From Bradysia coprophila (Eukaryota; Arthropoda; Insecta; Diptera; Sciaridae): DNA of 64,000 nucleotides. Within the stretch, counting starts at the first letter, position 1. Every line of letters begins with the position of its first letter. Made by a program: the position numbers and the translations under genes. Below the pieces are notes generated by a model that ran no database searches, was not told the DNA's origin, and saw nothing but the letters and a program-made list of their open reading frames with translations. The DNA lies in assembly GCF_014529535.1 (NCBI RefSeq), contig NW_023503608.1:3162001-3226000 (forward strand). The letters run 5' to 3'. Below, one piece after another: positions 1-13,408 of the stretch.

Positions 1-928
1 ATTTTGGATACATTCGGCTTGGTCAGGATATGGTACACTAAAAATAGACAGATTTATGAAAATCTGCTATTTTTGAATAAATACAAACGTTTGAAATTCA
101 CAAAACGAAAAACTTATTATATGAAAAAGTGATTTGAATTTCATTGAAAACATTTTATATGAAGCAATTTTTTTTGAATGTTTTTATACATATTGAATTT
201 TTAGGTTTTTTTAGTTACAACTCACTTGTAAGGTTTTTTTAGGTGTTGACTGTTAAAGACAATCAACCAACCGCAGTTGGATTATCAACCAGACAACTAG
301 CAAGCAATCAAGCTGGTCGCAGACCAGCAGGTCAGCAGACCAGCAGGTTAGCAAACCAGTTCGTGATCTGATCTAAGCAGACTAGTTCTGTGTGGTAGCC
401 CAATCAGATCACGAGCTGGTCTGCTCAGATCAGATCACGAGCTTGTCTGCTCAGATTATATTACGAGCTGGTCTGCTCAGATCAGATCACGAGCTGGTCT
501 GCTCAGATCAGATCAAGAGCTGGACTGCTCAGATTAGATCACGAGCTGGTCTGCTCAGAACAGATCACGAACTGGTTTGCTAACCTGCTGGTCTGCTGAC
601 CTGCTGGTCTGCCGACCAGCTTGATTGCTTGCTAGTTGTCTGGTTGATAATCCAACTGCGGTTGGTTGATTGTCTTTAACAGTCAACACCTAAAAAACCT
701 TACAAGTGAGTTGTAACTAAAAAAACCTAAAATTCAATATGTATAAAAACATTCAAAAAAATTGCTTCATATAAAATGTTTTCAATGAAATTCAAATCAC
801 TTTTTCATATAATAAGGTTTTCGTTTTGTGAATTTCAAAACGTTTGTATTTATTCAAAAATAGCAGATTTTCATAAATCTGTCTATTTTTAGTGTACCAT
901 ATCCTGACCAAGCCGAATGTATCCAAAA
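1..928. repeat. Palindromic core of the fold-back satellite, copy A
   Basis: A ~930-bp palindrome: the left arm (1 to about 370) is the reverse complement of the right arm (about 560 to 928), centred near 465. The loop (about 371-560) is mostly a 26-bp tandem repeat, unit ATCAGATCACGAGCTGGTCT plus GCTCAG, in about seven variant copies, flanked by shorter CTGCTGGTCTG repeats that belong to the arms. Copy A matches copy B (12,480-13,408) almost base for base, differing mainly by single-base indels in homopolymers. No protein is supported; the frame through the loop merely reads the 26-bp repeat. The left edge of the window cuts off whatever array lies further left. It could be a real second copy or an assembly duplicate of copy B. 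Confidence 0.85.
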
Positions 929-2315
929 TAGACAGATTTTCTAAAATCTGTCTAATTTTAGTGTACCATATCCTGACCAAGCCGAATTTATCCAAAATAG
1001 ACAGATTTTCTAAAATCTGTCTAATTTTAGTGTACCATATCCTGACCAAGCCGAATTTATCCAAAATAGACAGATTTTCAAAAATCTGTCTATTTTTAGT
1101 GAACCATAAACTGACCCTACAGAACTTATTCGAAATAGATCAAGTTTTATAAATCTGTCTAGTTTTAGTGTACCATATCCTGATCAAGCCGAATTTATCC
1201 AAAATAGACAGATTCTCAAAAATCTGTCTATTTTTATTGAACCATAAACTGACCCTACTGAACTTATTCGAAATAGATCGAGTTTTATAAATCTGTCTTT
1301 GTTTTTAGTGAACCATAACCTGCCCAAGCCAAATTTATCCAAAATAGACAGATTTTCGAAAATCTGTCTATTTTTAGTGAACCATAAACTGACCCACAGA
1401 ACTTATATCGAAATAGATCAAGTTTTATAAATCTGTCTATTTTAGTGTACCATATCCTGATCAAGCCGAATTTATCCAAAATAGACAGATTCTCAAAAAT
1501 CTGTCTATTTTTATTGAACCATAAACTGACCCTACAGAACTTATTCGAAATAGATCAAGTTTTATAAATCTGTCTAGTTTTAGTGTAACCATATCCTGAT
1601 CAAGCCGAATTTATCCAAAATAGACAGATTCTCAAAAATCTGTCTATTTTTATTGAACCATAAACTGACCCTACAGAACTTATTCGAAATAGGATCAAGT
1701 TTTATAAATCTGTCTAGTTTTAGTGTACCATATCCTGATCAAGCCGAATTTATCCAAAATAGCAGATTCTCAAAAATCTGTCTATTTTTATTGAACCATA
1801 AACTGACCCTACTGAACTTATTCGAAATAGATCGAGTTTTTATAAATCTGTCTTGTTTTTAGTGAACCATAACCTGCCCAAGCCAAATTTATCCAAAATA
1901 GACAGATTTTCGAAAATCTGTCTATTTTTAGTGAACCATAAACTGACCCTACAGAACTTATTCGAAATAGATCAAGTTTTATAAATCTGTCTATTTTTAG
2001 TGTACCATATCCTGATCAAGCCGAATTTATCCAAAATAGACAGATTCTCAAAAATCTGTCTATTTTTATTGAACCATAAACTGACCCTACAGAACTTATT
2101 CGAAATAGATCAAGTTTTATAAATCTGTCTATTTTTAGTGTAATATCCTGATCAAGCCGAATTTATCCAAAATAGACAGATTCTCAAAAATCTGTCTATT
2201 TTTATTGAACCATAAACTGACCCTACAGAACTTATTCGAAATAGATCAAGTTTTATAAATGTCTAGTTTGTGTACCATATCCTGATCAAGCGAATTTATC
2301 CAAAATAGACAGATT
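929..2315 (-). repeat. 69/138-bp satellite array, reverse orientation, beside core A
   Basis: Tandem array of the same monomers as the main array, in the opposite orientation. Next to the core are homogeneous 69-bp monomers (GACCAAGCCGAATTTATCC type), followed by 138-bp dimers. The order of variant monomers follows that seen to the right of core B (13,409 onward), but with scattered single-base gains and losses. It stops abruptly at about 2,315, where orientation flips in the middle of a monomer hairpin. Confidence 0.85.
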
Positions 2316-5300
2316 CTCAAAGTTCTGTAGGTCAGTTTATGGTTCAATAAAAATAGACAGATTTTTGAGAATCTTCTATTTTGTATAAAATTCGGCTTGA
2401 TCAGGATATGGTACACTAAAAATAGACAGATTTATAAAACTTGATCTATTTCGAATAAGTTCTGTAGGGTCAGTTTTATGGTTCACTAAAAATAGACAGA
2501 TTTTTGAGATCTGTCATTTTGGATAAATTCGGCTTGATCAGGATAATGGTACACTAAAACTAGACAGATTTATAAAACTTGATCTATTTCGAATAAGTTC
2601 TGTAGGGTTCAGTTATGGTTCACTAAAAATAGACAGATTTTTGAGAATCTGTCTATTTTGGATAAATTCGGTTGGATCAGGATATGACAGCTAAAACTAG
2701 AACAGATTTATAAAACTTGATCTATTTCGAATAAGTTCTGTAGGGTCAGTTTATGGTTCAAAAAAATAGACAGATTTTTGAGAATCTGTCTATTTTGGAT
2801 AAATTCGGCTTGATCAGGATATGGTACACTAAAATTAGACAGATTTATAAAACTTGATCTATTTCGAATAGTTCAATAGGGTCAGTTTATGGTTCACTAA
2901 AAATAGACAGATTTTTGAGAATTGCAATTTGGATAAATTCGGCTGTATCAGGATATGTACCTAAAATAGACAGATTATAAAAACTTGATCTATTTCGGAA
3001 TAAGTTCTGTAGGGTCAGTTTATGGTTCACTAAAATAGACAGATTTTTGAGAATTGTCTATTTTTGGATAAATTCGGCTTGATCAGGATATGGTACACTA
3101 AAACTAAGACAGATTTATAAAATTGATCTATTTCGAATAAGTTCTGTAGGGTCAGTTTAGTGGTTCAATAAAAATAGACGATTTTTGAGAATCTGTCTAT
3201 TTTGGATAAATTCGGCTTGATCAGGATATGGTACCTAAAACTAGACAGATTTTATAAAACTTGATTCTATTCGTGAATAAGTTACTGTAGGTGTCAGTTT
3301 ATGGTTTCAATAAAAAGGATCAGATTTTTGAGAATCTGTCTATTTGGATAAATTCGGCTTGATCAGGATATGGTACACTAAAACTAGACAGATTTATAAA
3401 ACTTGATCTATTTCGAATAAGTTCTTAGGGTCAGTTTATGTTTCACTAAAAATAGACAGATTTTTGAGAATCTGTCTATTTTGGATAATTCGCTTGATCA
3501 GATGATATGGTAACACTAAAACTAGACAGATTTATAAAACTTGATTCTATTTCGAATAAGTTCTAGGGTCAGTTTATGTTCATAAAAATAGACAATTTTT
3601 GAGAATCTCGATTTTGGATAAATTCGGCTTCATCAGGATATGGTACACTAAAACTAGACAGATTTATAAAACTGATCTATTTCGAATAAGTTCTGTAGGG
3701 TCAGTTTATGGTTCACTAAAATAACAGAATTTTTGAGAATTGTCTATTTTGATAAATTCGGTGACAGGATATGTACACTAAAGCTAGACAGATATTATAA
3801 AACTTGATCTATTTCGAATAAGTTCTGTAGGTCAGTTTATGGTTCAATAAAAAATGACAGATTTTTGATGAATCTGTCTATTTTGGATAAATTCGCTTGA
3901 TCAGGATATGGTACACTAAAAATAGACAGATTTAAAACTTGATCTATTTCGAATAAAGTTCTGTAGGGTCAGTTTATGGTTCACTAAAAAATAGACAGAT
4001 TTTTGAGATCTGTCTATTTTGGATAAATTCGGCTTGATCAGGATATGGTACACTAAAAATAGACAGATTTTATAAAACTTGTGATCTATTTCGAATAAGT
4101 TCTGTAGGGTCAGTTTTATGGTTCAATAAAAAATAGACAGATTTTTGAGAATCTGTATATTTGGATAATTCGGCTTGATCAGGATATGTACACTAAAATA
4201 GACAGATTTATAAAATTGGATCTATTTCGAATAAGTTCTGTAGGGTCAGTTTATGGTTCATTAAAAAAGAGCAGATTTTGAGAATCTGTCTATTTTGGAT
4301 AAATTCGGCTTGATCAGGATATGGTCACTAAAATGAAGATTTATAAAACTGATCTATTTCGAATAAGTTCTGTAGGGCTCAGTTTATGGTTCACTAAAAA
4401 ATAGAAGATTTTCGAAAATCTGTCTATTTGGATAAAATTGCTTGGGACAGGATATGGTTCACTAAAAACAAGACAGATTTATAAAACTTGATCTATTTCG
4501 AATAAGTCTATGGGTCAGTTTTATGGTTCAATAAAAATAGACAGATTTTTGAGAATCTGTCTATTTTGGATAAATTCGGCTGATCAGGAATATGGTACAC
4601 TAAATAATAGACAGATTTATAAAACTTGATTAGTTTCGAATAAGTTCTGTAGGGTCAGTTTATGGTTCAATAAAATAAGACAGATTTTTGAGAATCTGTC
4701 TATTTGGAATAAATTCGGCTTGATCAGGATATGGTACACTAAAACTAGTACAGATTTATAAACATTGATACTATTTCGAATAAGTTCTGTAGGGTCAGTT
4801 TTATGGTTCACTAAAAATAGACAGATTTTTGAGAATCTGTCTATTTTGGATAAATTCGGCTTGATCAGGATATGGTACACTAAAATAGACAGATTTATAA
4901 AACTTGGATCTATTTCGATAGTATTCTGTAGGGTCAGTTTATGTTCATAAAAATAGACAGATTTTGAAAATCTGTCTATTTTGGATAAATTTGGCTTGGC
5001 AGGTATATGGTTACTAAAAACAAGACAGATTTATAAACGTCGATCTATTCGAATAAGTCAGTAGGGTCAGTTTATGGTTCAATAAAAATAGACAGATTTT
5101 TGAGATATCTGTCTATTTTTGGATAAATTCGGCTTGATCAGGATATGGTACACTAAAAATAGACAGATTTATAAAACTTTGATCTATTTCGAATAAGTTT
5201 GTAGGTCAGTTTATTGGTTCAATTAAAAATAGACAGATTTTTGAGAATCTGTCTATTTTTGGATAAATTCGGCTTGATCAGGATATGGTACACTAAAAAT

Positions 5301-8300
5301 AGACAGATTTATAAAACTTGAATCTATTTCGAATAAGTTTCTGTAGGGTCAGTTTATGGTTCAATAAAATAGACAGATTTTTGAGAATCTGTCTATTTTG
5401 GATAAATTCGGTTTGATCAGGATATGGTAGCACTAAACTAGACAGATTTATAAAACTTGATCTATTTCGAATAAGTTCTGGTAGGGTCAGTTTATGGTTC
5501 AAAAAAATAGACAGATTTTTGAGAATCTGTCTATTTTGGATAAATTCGGCTTGATCAGGATATGGTACACTAAAAATAGACAGATTTATAAACTTGATCT
5601 ATTTCGAATAAGTTCTGTAGGGTCAGTTTATGGTTCACAAAAAAGACAAGATTTTTCGAAATCTGTCTATTTTGGATAAATTTGGCTTGGGCAGGTTTAT
5701 GGTTCACTAAAAACAAGACAGATTTATAAAAACTGATCTATTCGAAATAAGTTCAGTAGGGTCAGTTTATGGTAATAAAAAATAGACAGATTTTGAGAAT
5801 CTGCTATTTTGGATAAATTCGGCTTATCAGGATATGGTACACAAACATAGACAGTTTATAAAATTTGATCTATTTCGAATAAGTTTCTGTAGGGTCAGTT
5901 TTATGGTTCATAAAAATAGACAGATTTTGAGAATCTGTCTATTTTGGATAAATTCGGCTTGATCAGGATATGTACACTAAAAATAGACAGATTTAAAAAA
6001 CTTGATCTATTTCGAATAAGTTCTGTAGGGCAGTTTATGGTTCAATAAAAATAGACAGATGATCTATTTCGAATAAGTTCTGTAGGGTCAGTTTATGGTT
6101 CATAAAAATAGACAGATTTTGAGAATCTGTCTATTTTGGATAAATTCGGCTTGATCAGGATATGGTACACTAAAACTAGACAGATTTATAAAACTTGATC
6201 TATTTCGAATAAGTTCTGTAGGGTCAGTTTTATGGTTCACTAAAAATAGACAGATTTTTGAGAATCTGTCTATTTTGGATAAATTCGGCTTGATCAGGAT
6301 ATGGTACACTAAAACTAGACAGATTTATAAAACTTGATCTATTTCGAATAAGTTCTGTAGGGTCGTTTATGGTTCAATAAAAATAGACAGATTTTGAGAA
6401 TCTGTCTATTTTGGATAAATTCGGCTTGATCAGGATATGGTACACTAAAACTAGACAGATTTATAAAACTCGATCTATTTCGAATAAGTTCTTTAGGGTC
6501 AGTTTATGGTTCACTAAAAATAGACAGATTTTTGAGAATCTGTCTATTTTGGATAAATTCGGCTTGATCAGGATTATGGTACACTAAAACTAGACAGATT
6601 TATAAGACTTGATCTATTTCGGAATAAGTTCTGTAGGGGTCAGTTTATGGTTCACTAAAAATAGACAGATTTTTTGAGGAATCTGTCTATTTTGGATAAA
6701 TTCGGCTTGATCAGGATATGGTACACTAAAAATAGACAGATTTATAAAACTTGATCTATTTCGAATAAGTTCTGTAGGGTCAGTTTATGGTTCAATAAAA
6801 ATAGACAGATTTTTGAGAATCTGTCTATTTTGGATAAATTCGGCTTGATCAGGATATGGTACACTAAAACTAGACAGATTTATAAAACTTGATCTATTTC
6901 GAATAAGTTCTGTAGGGTCAGTTTATGGTTCAATAAAAATAGACAGATTTTTGAGAATCTGTCTATTTTGGATAAATTCGGCTTGATCAGGATATGGTAC
7001 ACTAAAACTAGACAGATTTATAAAACTTGATCTATTTCGAATAAGTTCAATAGGGTCAGTTTATGGTTCAATAAAAATAGACAGATTTTTGAGAATCTGC
7101 TATTTTGGATAAATTCGGCTTGATCAGGATATGGTACACTAAAACTAGACAGATTTATAAAACTTGATCTATTTCGAATAAGTTCTGTAGGGTCAGTTTA
7201 TGGTTCAATAAAATAGACAGATTTTTGAGAATCTGTCTATTTTGGATAAATTCGGCTTGATCAGGATATGGTACACTAAAACTAGACAGATTTATAAAAC
7301 TTGATCTATTTCGAATAAGTTCTGTAGGGTCAGTTTATGGTTCACTAAAAATAGACAGATTTTTGAGAATCTGTCTATTTTGGATAAATTCGGCTTGATC
7401 AGGATATGGTACACTAAAACTAGACAGATTTATAAAACTTGATCTATTTCGAATAAGTTCTGTAGGGTCAGTTTATGGTTCAATAAAAATAGACAGATTT
7501 TTGAGAATCTGTCTATTTTGGATAAATTCGGCTTGATCAGGATATGGTACACTAAAACTAGACAGATTTATAAAACTTGATCTATTTCGAATAAGTTCTG
7601 TAGGGTCAGTTTATGGTTCAATAAAAATAGACAGATTTTTGAGAATCTGTCTATTTTGGATAAATTCGGCTTGATCAGGATATGGTACACTAAAACTAGA
7701 CAGATTTATAAAACTTGATCTATTTCGAATAAGTTCAATAGGGTCAGTTTATGGTTCAATAAAAATAGACAGATTTTTGAGAATCTGCTATTTTGGATAA
7801 ATTCGGCTTGATCAGGATATGGTACACTAAAACTAGACAGATTTATAAAACTTGATCTATTTCGAATAAGTTCTTTAGGGTCAGTTCATGGTTCAATAAA
7901 AATAGACAGATTTTTGAGAATCTGTCTATTTTGGATAAATTCGGCTTGATCAGGATATGGTACACTAAAACTAGACAGATTTATAAAACTTGATCTATTT
8001 CGAATAAGTTCTGTAGGGTCAGTTTATGGTTCACTAAAAATAGACAGATTTTTGAGAATCTGTCTATTTTGGATAAATTCGGCTTGATCAGGATATGGTA
8101 CACTAAAAATAGACAGATTTATAAAACTTGATCTATTTCGAATAAGTTCAATAGGGTCAGTTTATGGTTCAATAAAAATAGACAGATTTTTGAGAATCTG
8201 CTATTTTGGATAAATTCGGCTTGATCAGGATATGGTACACTAAAACTAGACAGATTTATAAAACTTGATCTATTTCGAATAAGTTCTTTAGGGTCAGTTC

Positions 8301-11300
8301 ATGGTTCACTAAAAATAGACAGATTTTTGAGAATCTGTCTATTTTGGATAAATTCGGCTTGATCAGGATATGGTACACTAAAACTAGACAGATTTATAAA
8401 ACTTGATCTATTTCGAATAAGTTCTGTAGGGTCAGTTTATGGTTCACTAAAAATAGACAGATTTTTGAGAATCTGTCTATTTTGGATAAATTCGGCTTGA
8501 TCAGGATATGGTACACTAAAACTAGACAGATATATAAAACTTGATCTATTTCGAATAAGTTCTGTAGGGTCAGTTTATGGTTCAATAAAAATAGACAGAT
8601 TTTTGAGAATCTGTCTATTTTGTATAAATTCGGCTTGATCAGGATATGGTACACTAAAAATAGACAGATTTATAAAACTTGATCTATTTCGAATAAGTTC
8701 TGTAGGGTCAGTTTATGGTTCACTAAAAATAGACAGATTTTTGAGAATCTGTCTATTTTGGATAAATTCGGCTTGATCAGGATATGGTACACTAAAACTA
8801 GACAGATTTATAAAACTTGATCTATTTCGAATAAGTTCTGTAGGGTCAGTTTATGGTTCACTAAAAATAGACAGATTTTTGAGAATCTGTCTATTTTGGA
8901 TAAATTCGGCTTGATCAGGATATGGTACACTAAAACTAGACAGATTTATAAAACTTGATCTATTTCGAATAAGTTCTGTAGGGTCAGTTTATGGTTCAAT
9001 AAAAATAGACAGATTTTTGAGAATCTGTCTATTTTGGATAAATTCGGCTTGATCAGGATATGGTACACTAAAACTAGACAGATTTATAAAACTTGATCTA
9101 TTTCGAATAAGTTCAATAGGGTCAGTTTATGGTTCACTAAAAATAGACAGATTTTTGAGAATCTGCTATTTTGGATAAATTCGGCTTGATCAGGATATGG
9201 TACACTAAAACTAGACAGATTTATAAAACTTGATCTATTTCGAATAAGTTCTGTAGGGTCAGTTTATGGTTCACTAAAAATAGACAGATTTTTGAGAATC
9301 TGTCTATTTTGGATAAATTCGGCTTGATCAGGATATGGTACACTAAAACTAGACAGATTTATAAAACTTGATCTATTTCGAATAAGTTCTGTAGGGTCAG
9401 TTTATGGTTCAATAAAAATAGACAGATTTTTGAGAATCTGTCTATTTTGGATAAATTCGGCTTGATCAGGATATGGTACACTAAAACTAGACAGATTTAT
9501 AAAACTTGATCTATTTCGAATAAGTTATGTAGGGTCAGTTTATGGTTCAATAAAAATAGACAGATTTTTGAGAATCTGTCTATTTTGGATAAATTCGGCT
9601 TGATCAGGATATGGTACACTAAAAATAGACAGATTTATAAAACTTGATCTATTTCGAATAAGTTCTGTAGGGTCAGTTTATGGTTCACTAAAAATAGACA
9701 GATTTTTGAGAATCTGTCTATTTTGGATAAATTCGGCTTGATCAGGATATGGTACACTAAAACTAGACAGATTTATAAAACTTGATCTATTTCGAATAAG
9801 TTCAATAGGGTCAGTTTATGGTTCACTAAAAATAGACAGATTTTTGAGAATCTGCTATTTTGGATAAATTCGGCTTCATCAGGATATGGTACACTAAAAC
9901 TAGACAGATTTATAAAACTTGATCTATTTCGAATAAGTTCTGTAGGGTCAGTTTATGGTTCACTAAAAATAGACAGATTTTTGAGAATCTGTCTATTTTG
10001 GATAAATTCGGCTTGATCAGGATATGGTACACTAAAACTAGACAGATATATAAAACTTGATCTATTTCGAATAAGTTCTGTAGGGTCAGTTTATGGTTCA
10101 ATAAAAATAGACAGATTTTTGAGAATCTGTCTATTTTGGATAAATTCGGCTTGATCAGGATATGGTACACTAAAAATAGACAGATTTATAAAACTTGATC
10201 TATTTCGAATAAGTTCTGTAGGGTCAGTTTATGGTTCACTAAAAATAGACAGATTTTTGAGAATCTGTCTATTTTGGATAAATTCGGCTTGATCAGGATA
10301 TGGTACACTAAAAATAGACAGATTTATAAAACTTGATCTATTTCGAATAAGTTCTGTAGGGTCAGTTTATGGTTCAATAAAAATAGACAGATTTTTGAGA
10401 ATCTGTCTATTTTGGATAAATTCGGCTTGATCAGGATATGGTACACTAAAAATAGACAGATTTATAAAACTTGATCTATTTCGAATAAGTTCTGTAGGGT
10501 CAGTTTATGGTTCAATAAAAATAGACAGATTTTTGAGAATCTGTCTATTTTGGATAAATTCGGCTTGATCAGGATATGGTACACTAAAAATAGACAGATT
10601 TATAAAACTTGATCTATTTCGAATAAGTTCTGTAGGGTCAGTTTATGGTTCACTAAAAATAGACAGATTTTCGAAAATCTGTCTATTTTGGATAAATTTG
10701 GCTTGGGCAGGTTATGGTTCACTAAAAACAAGACAGATTTATAAAACTCGATCTATTTCGAATAAGTTCAGTAGGGTCAGTTTATGGTTCAATAAAAATA
10801 GACAGATTTTTGAGAATCTGCTATTTTGGATAAATTCGGCTTGATCAGGATATGGTACACTAAAAATAGACAGATTTATAAAACTTGATCTATTTCGAAT
10901 AAGTTCTGTAGGGTCAGTTTATGGTTCAATAAAAATAGACAGATTTTTGAGAATCTGTCTATTTTGGATAAATTCGGCTTGATCAGGATATGGTACACTA
11001 AAAATAGACAGATTTATAAAACTTGATCTATTTCGAATAAGTTCTGTAGGGTCAGTTTATGGTTCAATAAAAATAGACAGATTTTTGAGAATCTGTCTAT
11101 TTTGGATAAATTCGGCTTGATCAGGATATGGTACACTAAAAATAGACAGATTTATAAAACTTGATCTATTTCGAATAAGTTCTGTAGGGTCAGTTTATGG
11201 TTCACTAAAAATAGACAGATTTTCGAAAATCTGTCTATTTTGGATAAATTTGGCTTGGGCAGGTTATGGTTCACTAAAAACAAGACAGATTTATAAAACT

Positions 11301-12479
11301 CGATCTATTTCGAATAAGTTCAGTAGGGTCAGTTTATGGTTCAATAAAAATAGACAGATTTTTGAGAATCTGTCTATTTTGGATAAATTCGGCTTGATCA
11401 GGATATGGTACACTAAAAATAGACAGATTTATAAAACTTGATCTATTTCGAATAAGTTCTGTAGGGTCAGTTTATGGTTCAATAAAAATAGACAGATTTT
11501 TGAGAATCTGTCTATTTTGGATAAATTCGGCTTGATCAGGATATGGTACACTAAAAATAGACAGATTTATAAAACTTGATCTATTTCGAATAAGTTCTGT
11601 AGGGTCAGTTTATGGTTCAATAAAAATAGACAGATTTTTGAGAATCTGTCTATTTTGGATAAATTCGGCTTGATCAGGATATGGTACACTAAAACTAGAC
11701 AGATTTATAAAACTTGATCTATTTCGAATAAGTTCTGTAGGGTCAGTTTATGGTTCAATAAAAATAGACAGATTTTTGAGAATCTGTCTATTTTGGATAA
11801 ATTCGGCTTGATCAGGATATGGTACACTAAAAATAGACAGATTTATAAAACTTGATCTATTTCGAATAAGTTCTGTAGGGTCAGTTTATGGTTCACTAAA
11901 AATAGACAGATTTTCGAAAATCTGTCTATTTTGGATAAATTTGGCTTGGGCAGGTTATGGTTCACTAAAAACAAGACAGATTTATAAAACTCGATCTATT
12001 TCGAATAAGTTCAGTAGGGTCAGTTTATGGTTCAATAAAAATAGACAGATTTTTGAGAATCTGTCTATTTTGGATAAATTCGGCTTGATCAGGATATGGT
12101 ACACTAAAACTAGACAGATTTATAAAACTTGATCTATTTCGAATAAGTTCTGTAGGGTCAGTTTATGGTTCAATAAAAATAGACAGATTTTTGAGAATCT
12201 GTCTATTTTGGATAAATTCGGCTTGATCAGGATATGGTACACTAAAAATAGACAGATTTATAAAACTTGATCTATTTCGAATAAGTTCTGTAGGGTCAGT
12301 TTATGGTTCACTAAAAATAGACAGATTTTTGAAAATCTGTCTATTTTGGATAAATTCGGCTTGGTCAGGATATGGTACACTAAAATTAGACAGATTTTAG
12401 AAAATCTGTCTATTTTGGATAAATTCGGCTTGGTCAGGATATGGTACACTAAAATTAGACAGATTTTAGAAAATCTGTC
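2316..12479 (+). repeat. 138-bp dimeric satellite array, forward orientation (left arm)
   Basis: About 73 tandem copies of a 138-bp unit, measured from clean copies (for example GTAGGGTCAG starts near 8,426, 8,564 and 8,702). Each unit is two diverged 69-bp halves: one begins GGATAAATTCGGCTTGATCA, the other GAATAAGTTCTGTAGGGTCA. Each half contains AATAGACAGATTT; in the second half this pairs with AATCTGTCTATTTT to form a perfect ~14-bp stem with a short loop. From 2,316 to about 6,060 the copies carry many single-base indels; from about 6,100 on they are nearly identical. A joint near 6,060-6,066 skips most of one unit. The last units before the core (12,337-12,479) are 69-bp monomers rather than dimers. 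Short open frames in the array are repeat translations, not genes. Confidence 0.95.
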
Positions 12480-13408
12480 TATTTTGGATACATTCGGCTT
12501 GGTCAGGATATGGTACACTAAAAATAGACAGATTTATGAAAATCTGCTATTTTTGAATAAATACAAACGTTTGAAATTCACAAAACGAAAAACTTATTAT
12601 ATGAAAAAGTGATTTGAATTTCATTGAAAACATTTTATATGAAGCAATTTTTTTTGAATGTTTTTATACATATTGAATTTTAGGTTTTTTTAGTTACAAC
12701 TCACTTGTAAGGTTTTTTAGGTGTTGACTGTTAAAGACAATCAACCAACCGCAGTTGGATTATCAACCAGACAACTAGCAAGCAATCAAGCTGGTCGGCA
12801 GACCAGCAGGTCAGCAGACCAGCAGGTTAGCAAACCAGTTCGTGATCTGATCTAAGCAGACTAGTTCGTGTGGTAGCCCAATCAGATCACGAGCTGGTCT
12901 GCTCAGATCAGATCACGAGCTTGTCTGCTCAGATTATATTACGAGCTGGTCTGCTCAGATCAGATCACGAGCTGGTCTGCTCAGATCAGATCAAGAGCTG
13001 GACTGCTCAGATTAGATCACGAGCTGGTCTGCTCAGAACAGATCACGAACTGGTTTGCTAACCTGCTGGTCTGCTGACCTGCTGGTCTGCCGACCAGCTT
13101 GATTGCTTGCTAGTTGTCTGGTTGATAATCCAACTGCGGTTGGTTGATTGTCTTTAACAGTCAACACCTAAAAAACCTTACAAGTGAGTTGTAACTAAAA
13201 AAACCTAAAATTCAATATGTATAAAAACATTCAAAAAAAATTGCTTCATATAAAATGTTTTCAATGAAATTCAAATCACTTTTTCATATAATAAGGTTTT
13301 CGTTTTGTGAATTTCAAACGTTTGTATTTATTCAAAAATAGCAGATTTTCATAAATCTGTCTATTTTTAGTGTACCATATCCTGACCAAGCCGAATGTAT
13401 CCAAAATA
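12480..13408. repeat. Palindromic core of the fold-back satellite, copy B
   Basis: The clean copy of the core. The arms run about 12,480-12,850 and 13,039-13,408 and are near-perfect reverse complements, centred near 12,944. The ~190-bp loop carries about seven 26-bp tandem units. Both flanks are satellite arrays that point towards the core, so the whole of 2,316-18,855 is one inverted structure. This architecture (long inverted repeats made of tandem subrepeats around a short middle) is that of Foldback-type DNA transposons. No transposase is present. Confidence 0.9.

Noticed and set aside
392-583. Open frame through the 26-bp repeats of the core (also at 12,870-13,061)
   Set aside because: It only translates the tandem repeat, lacks codon character and has no recognisable domain.
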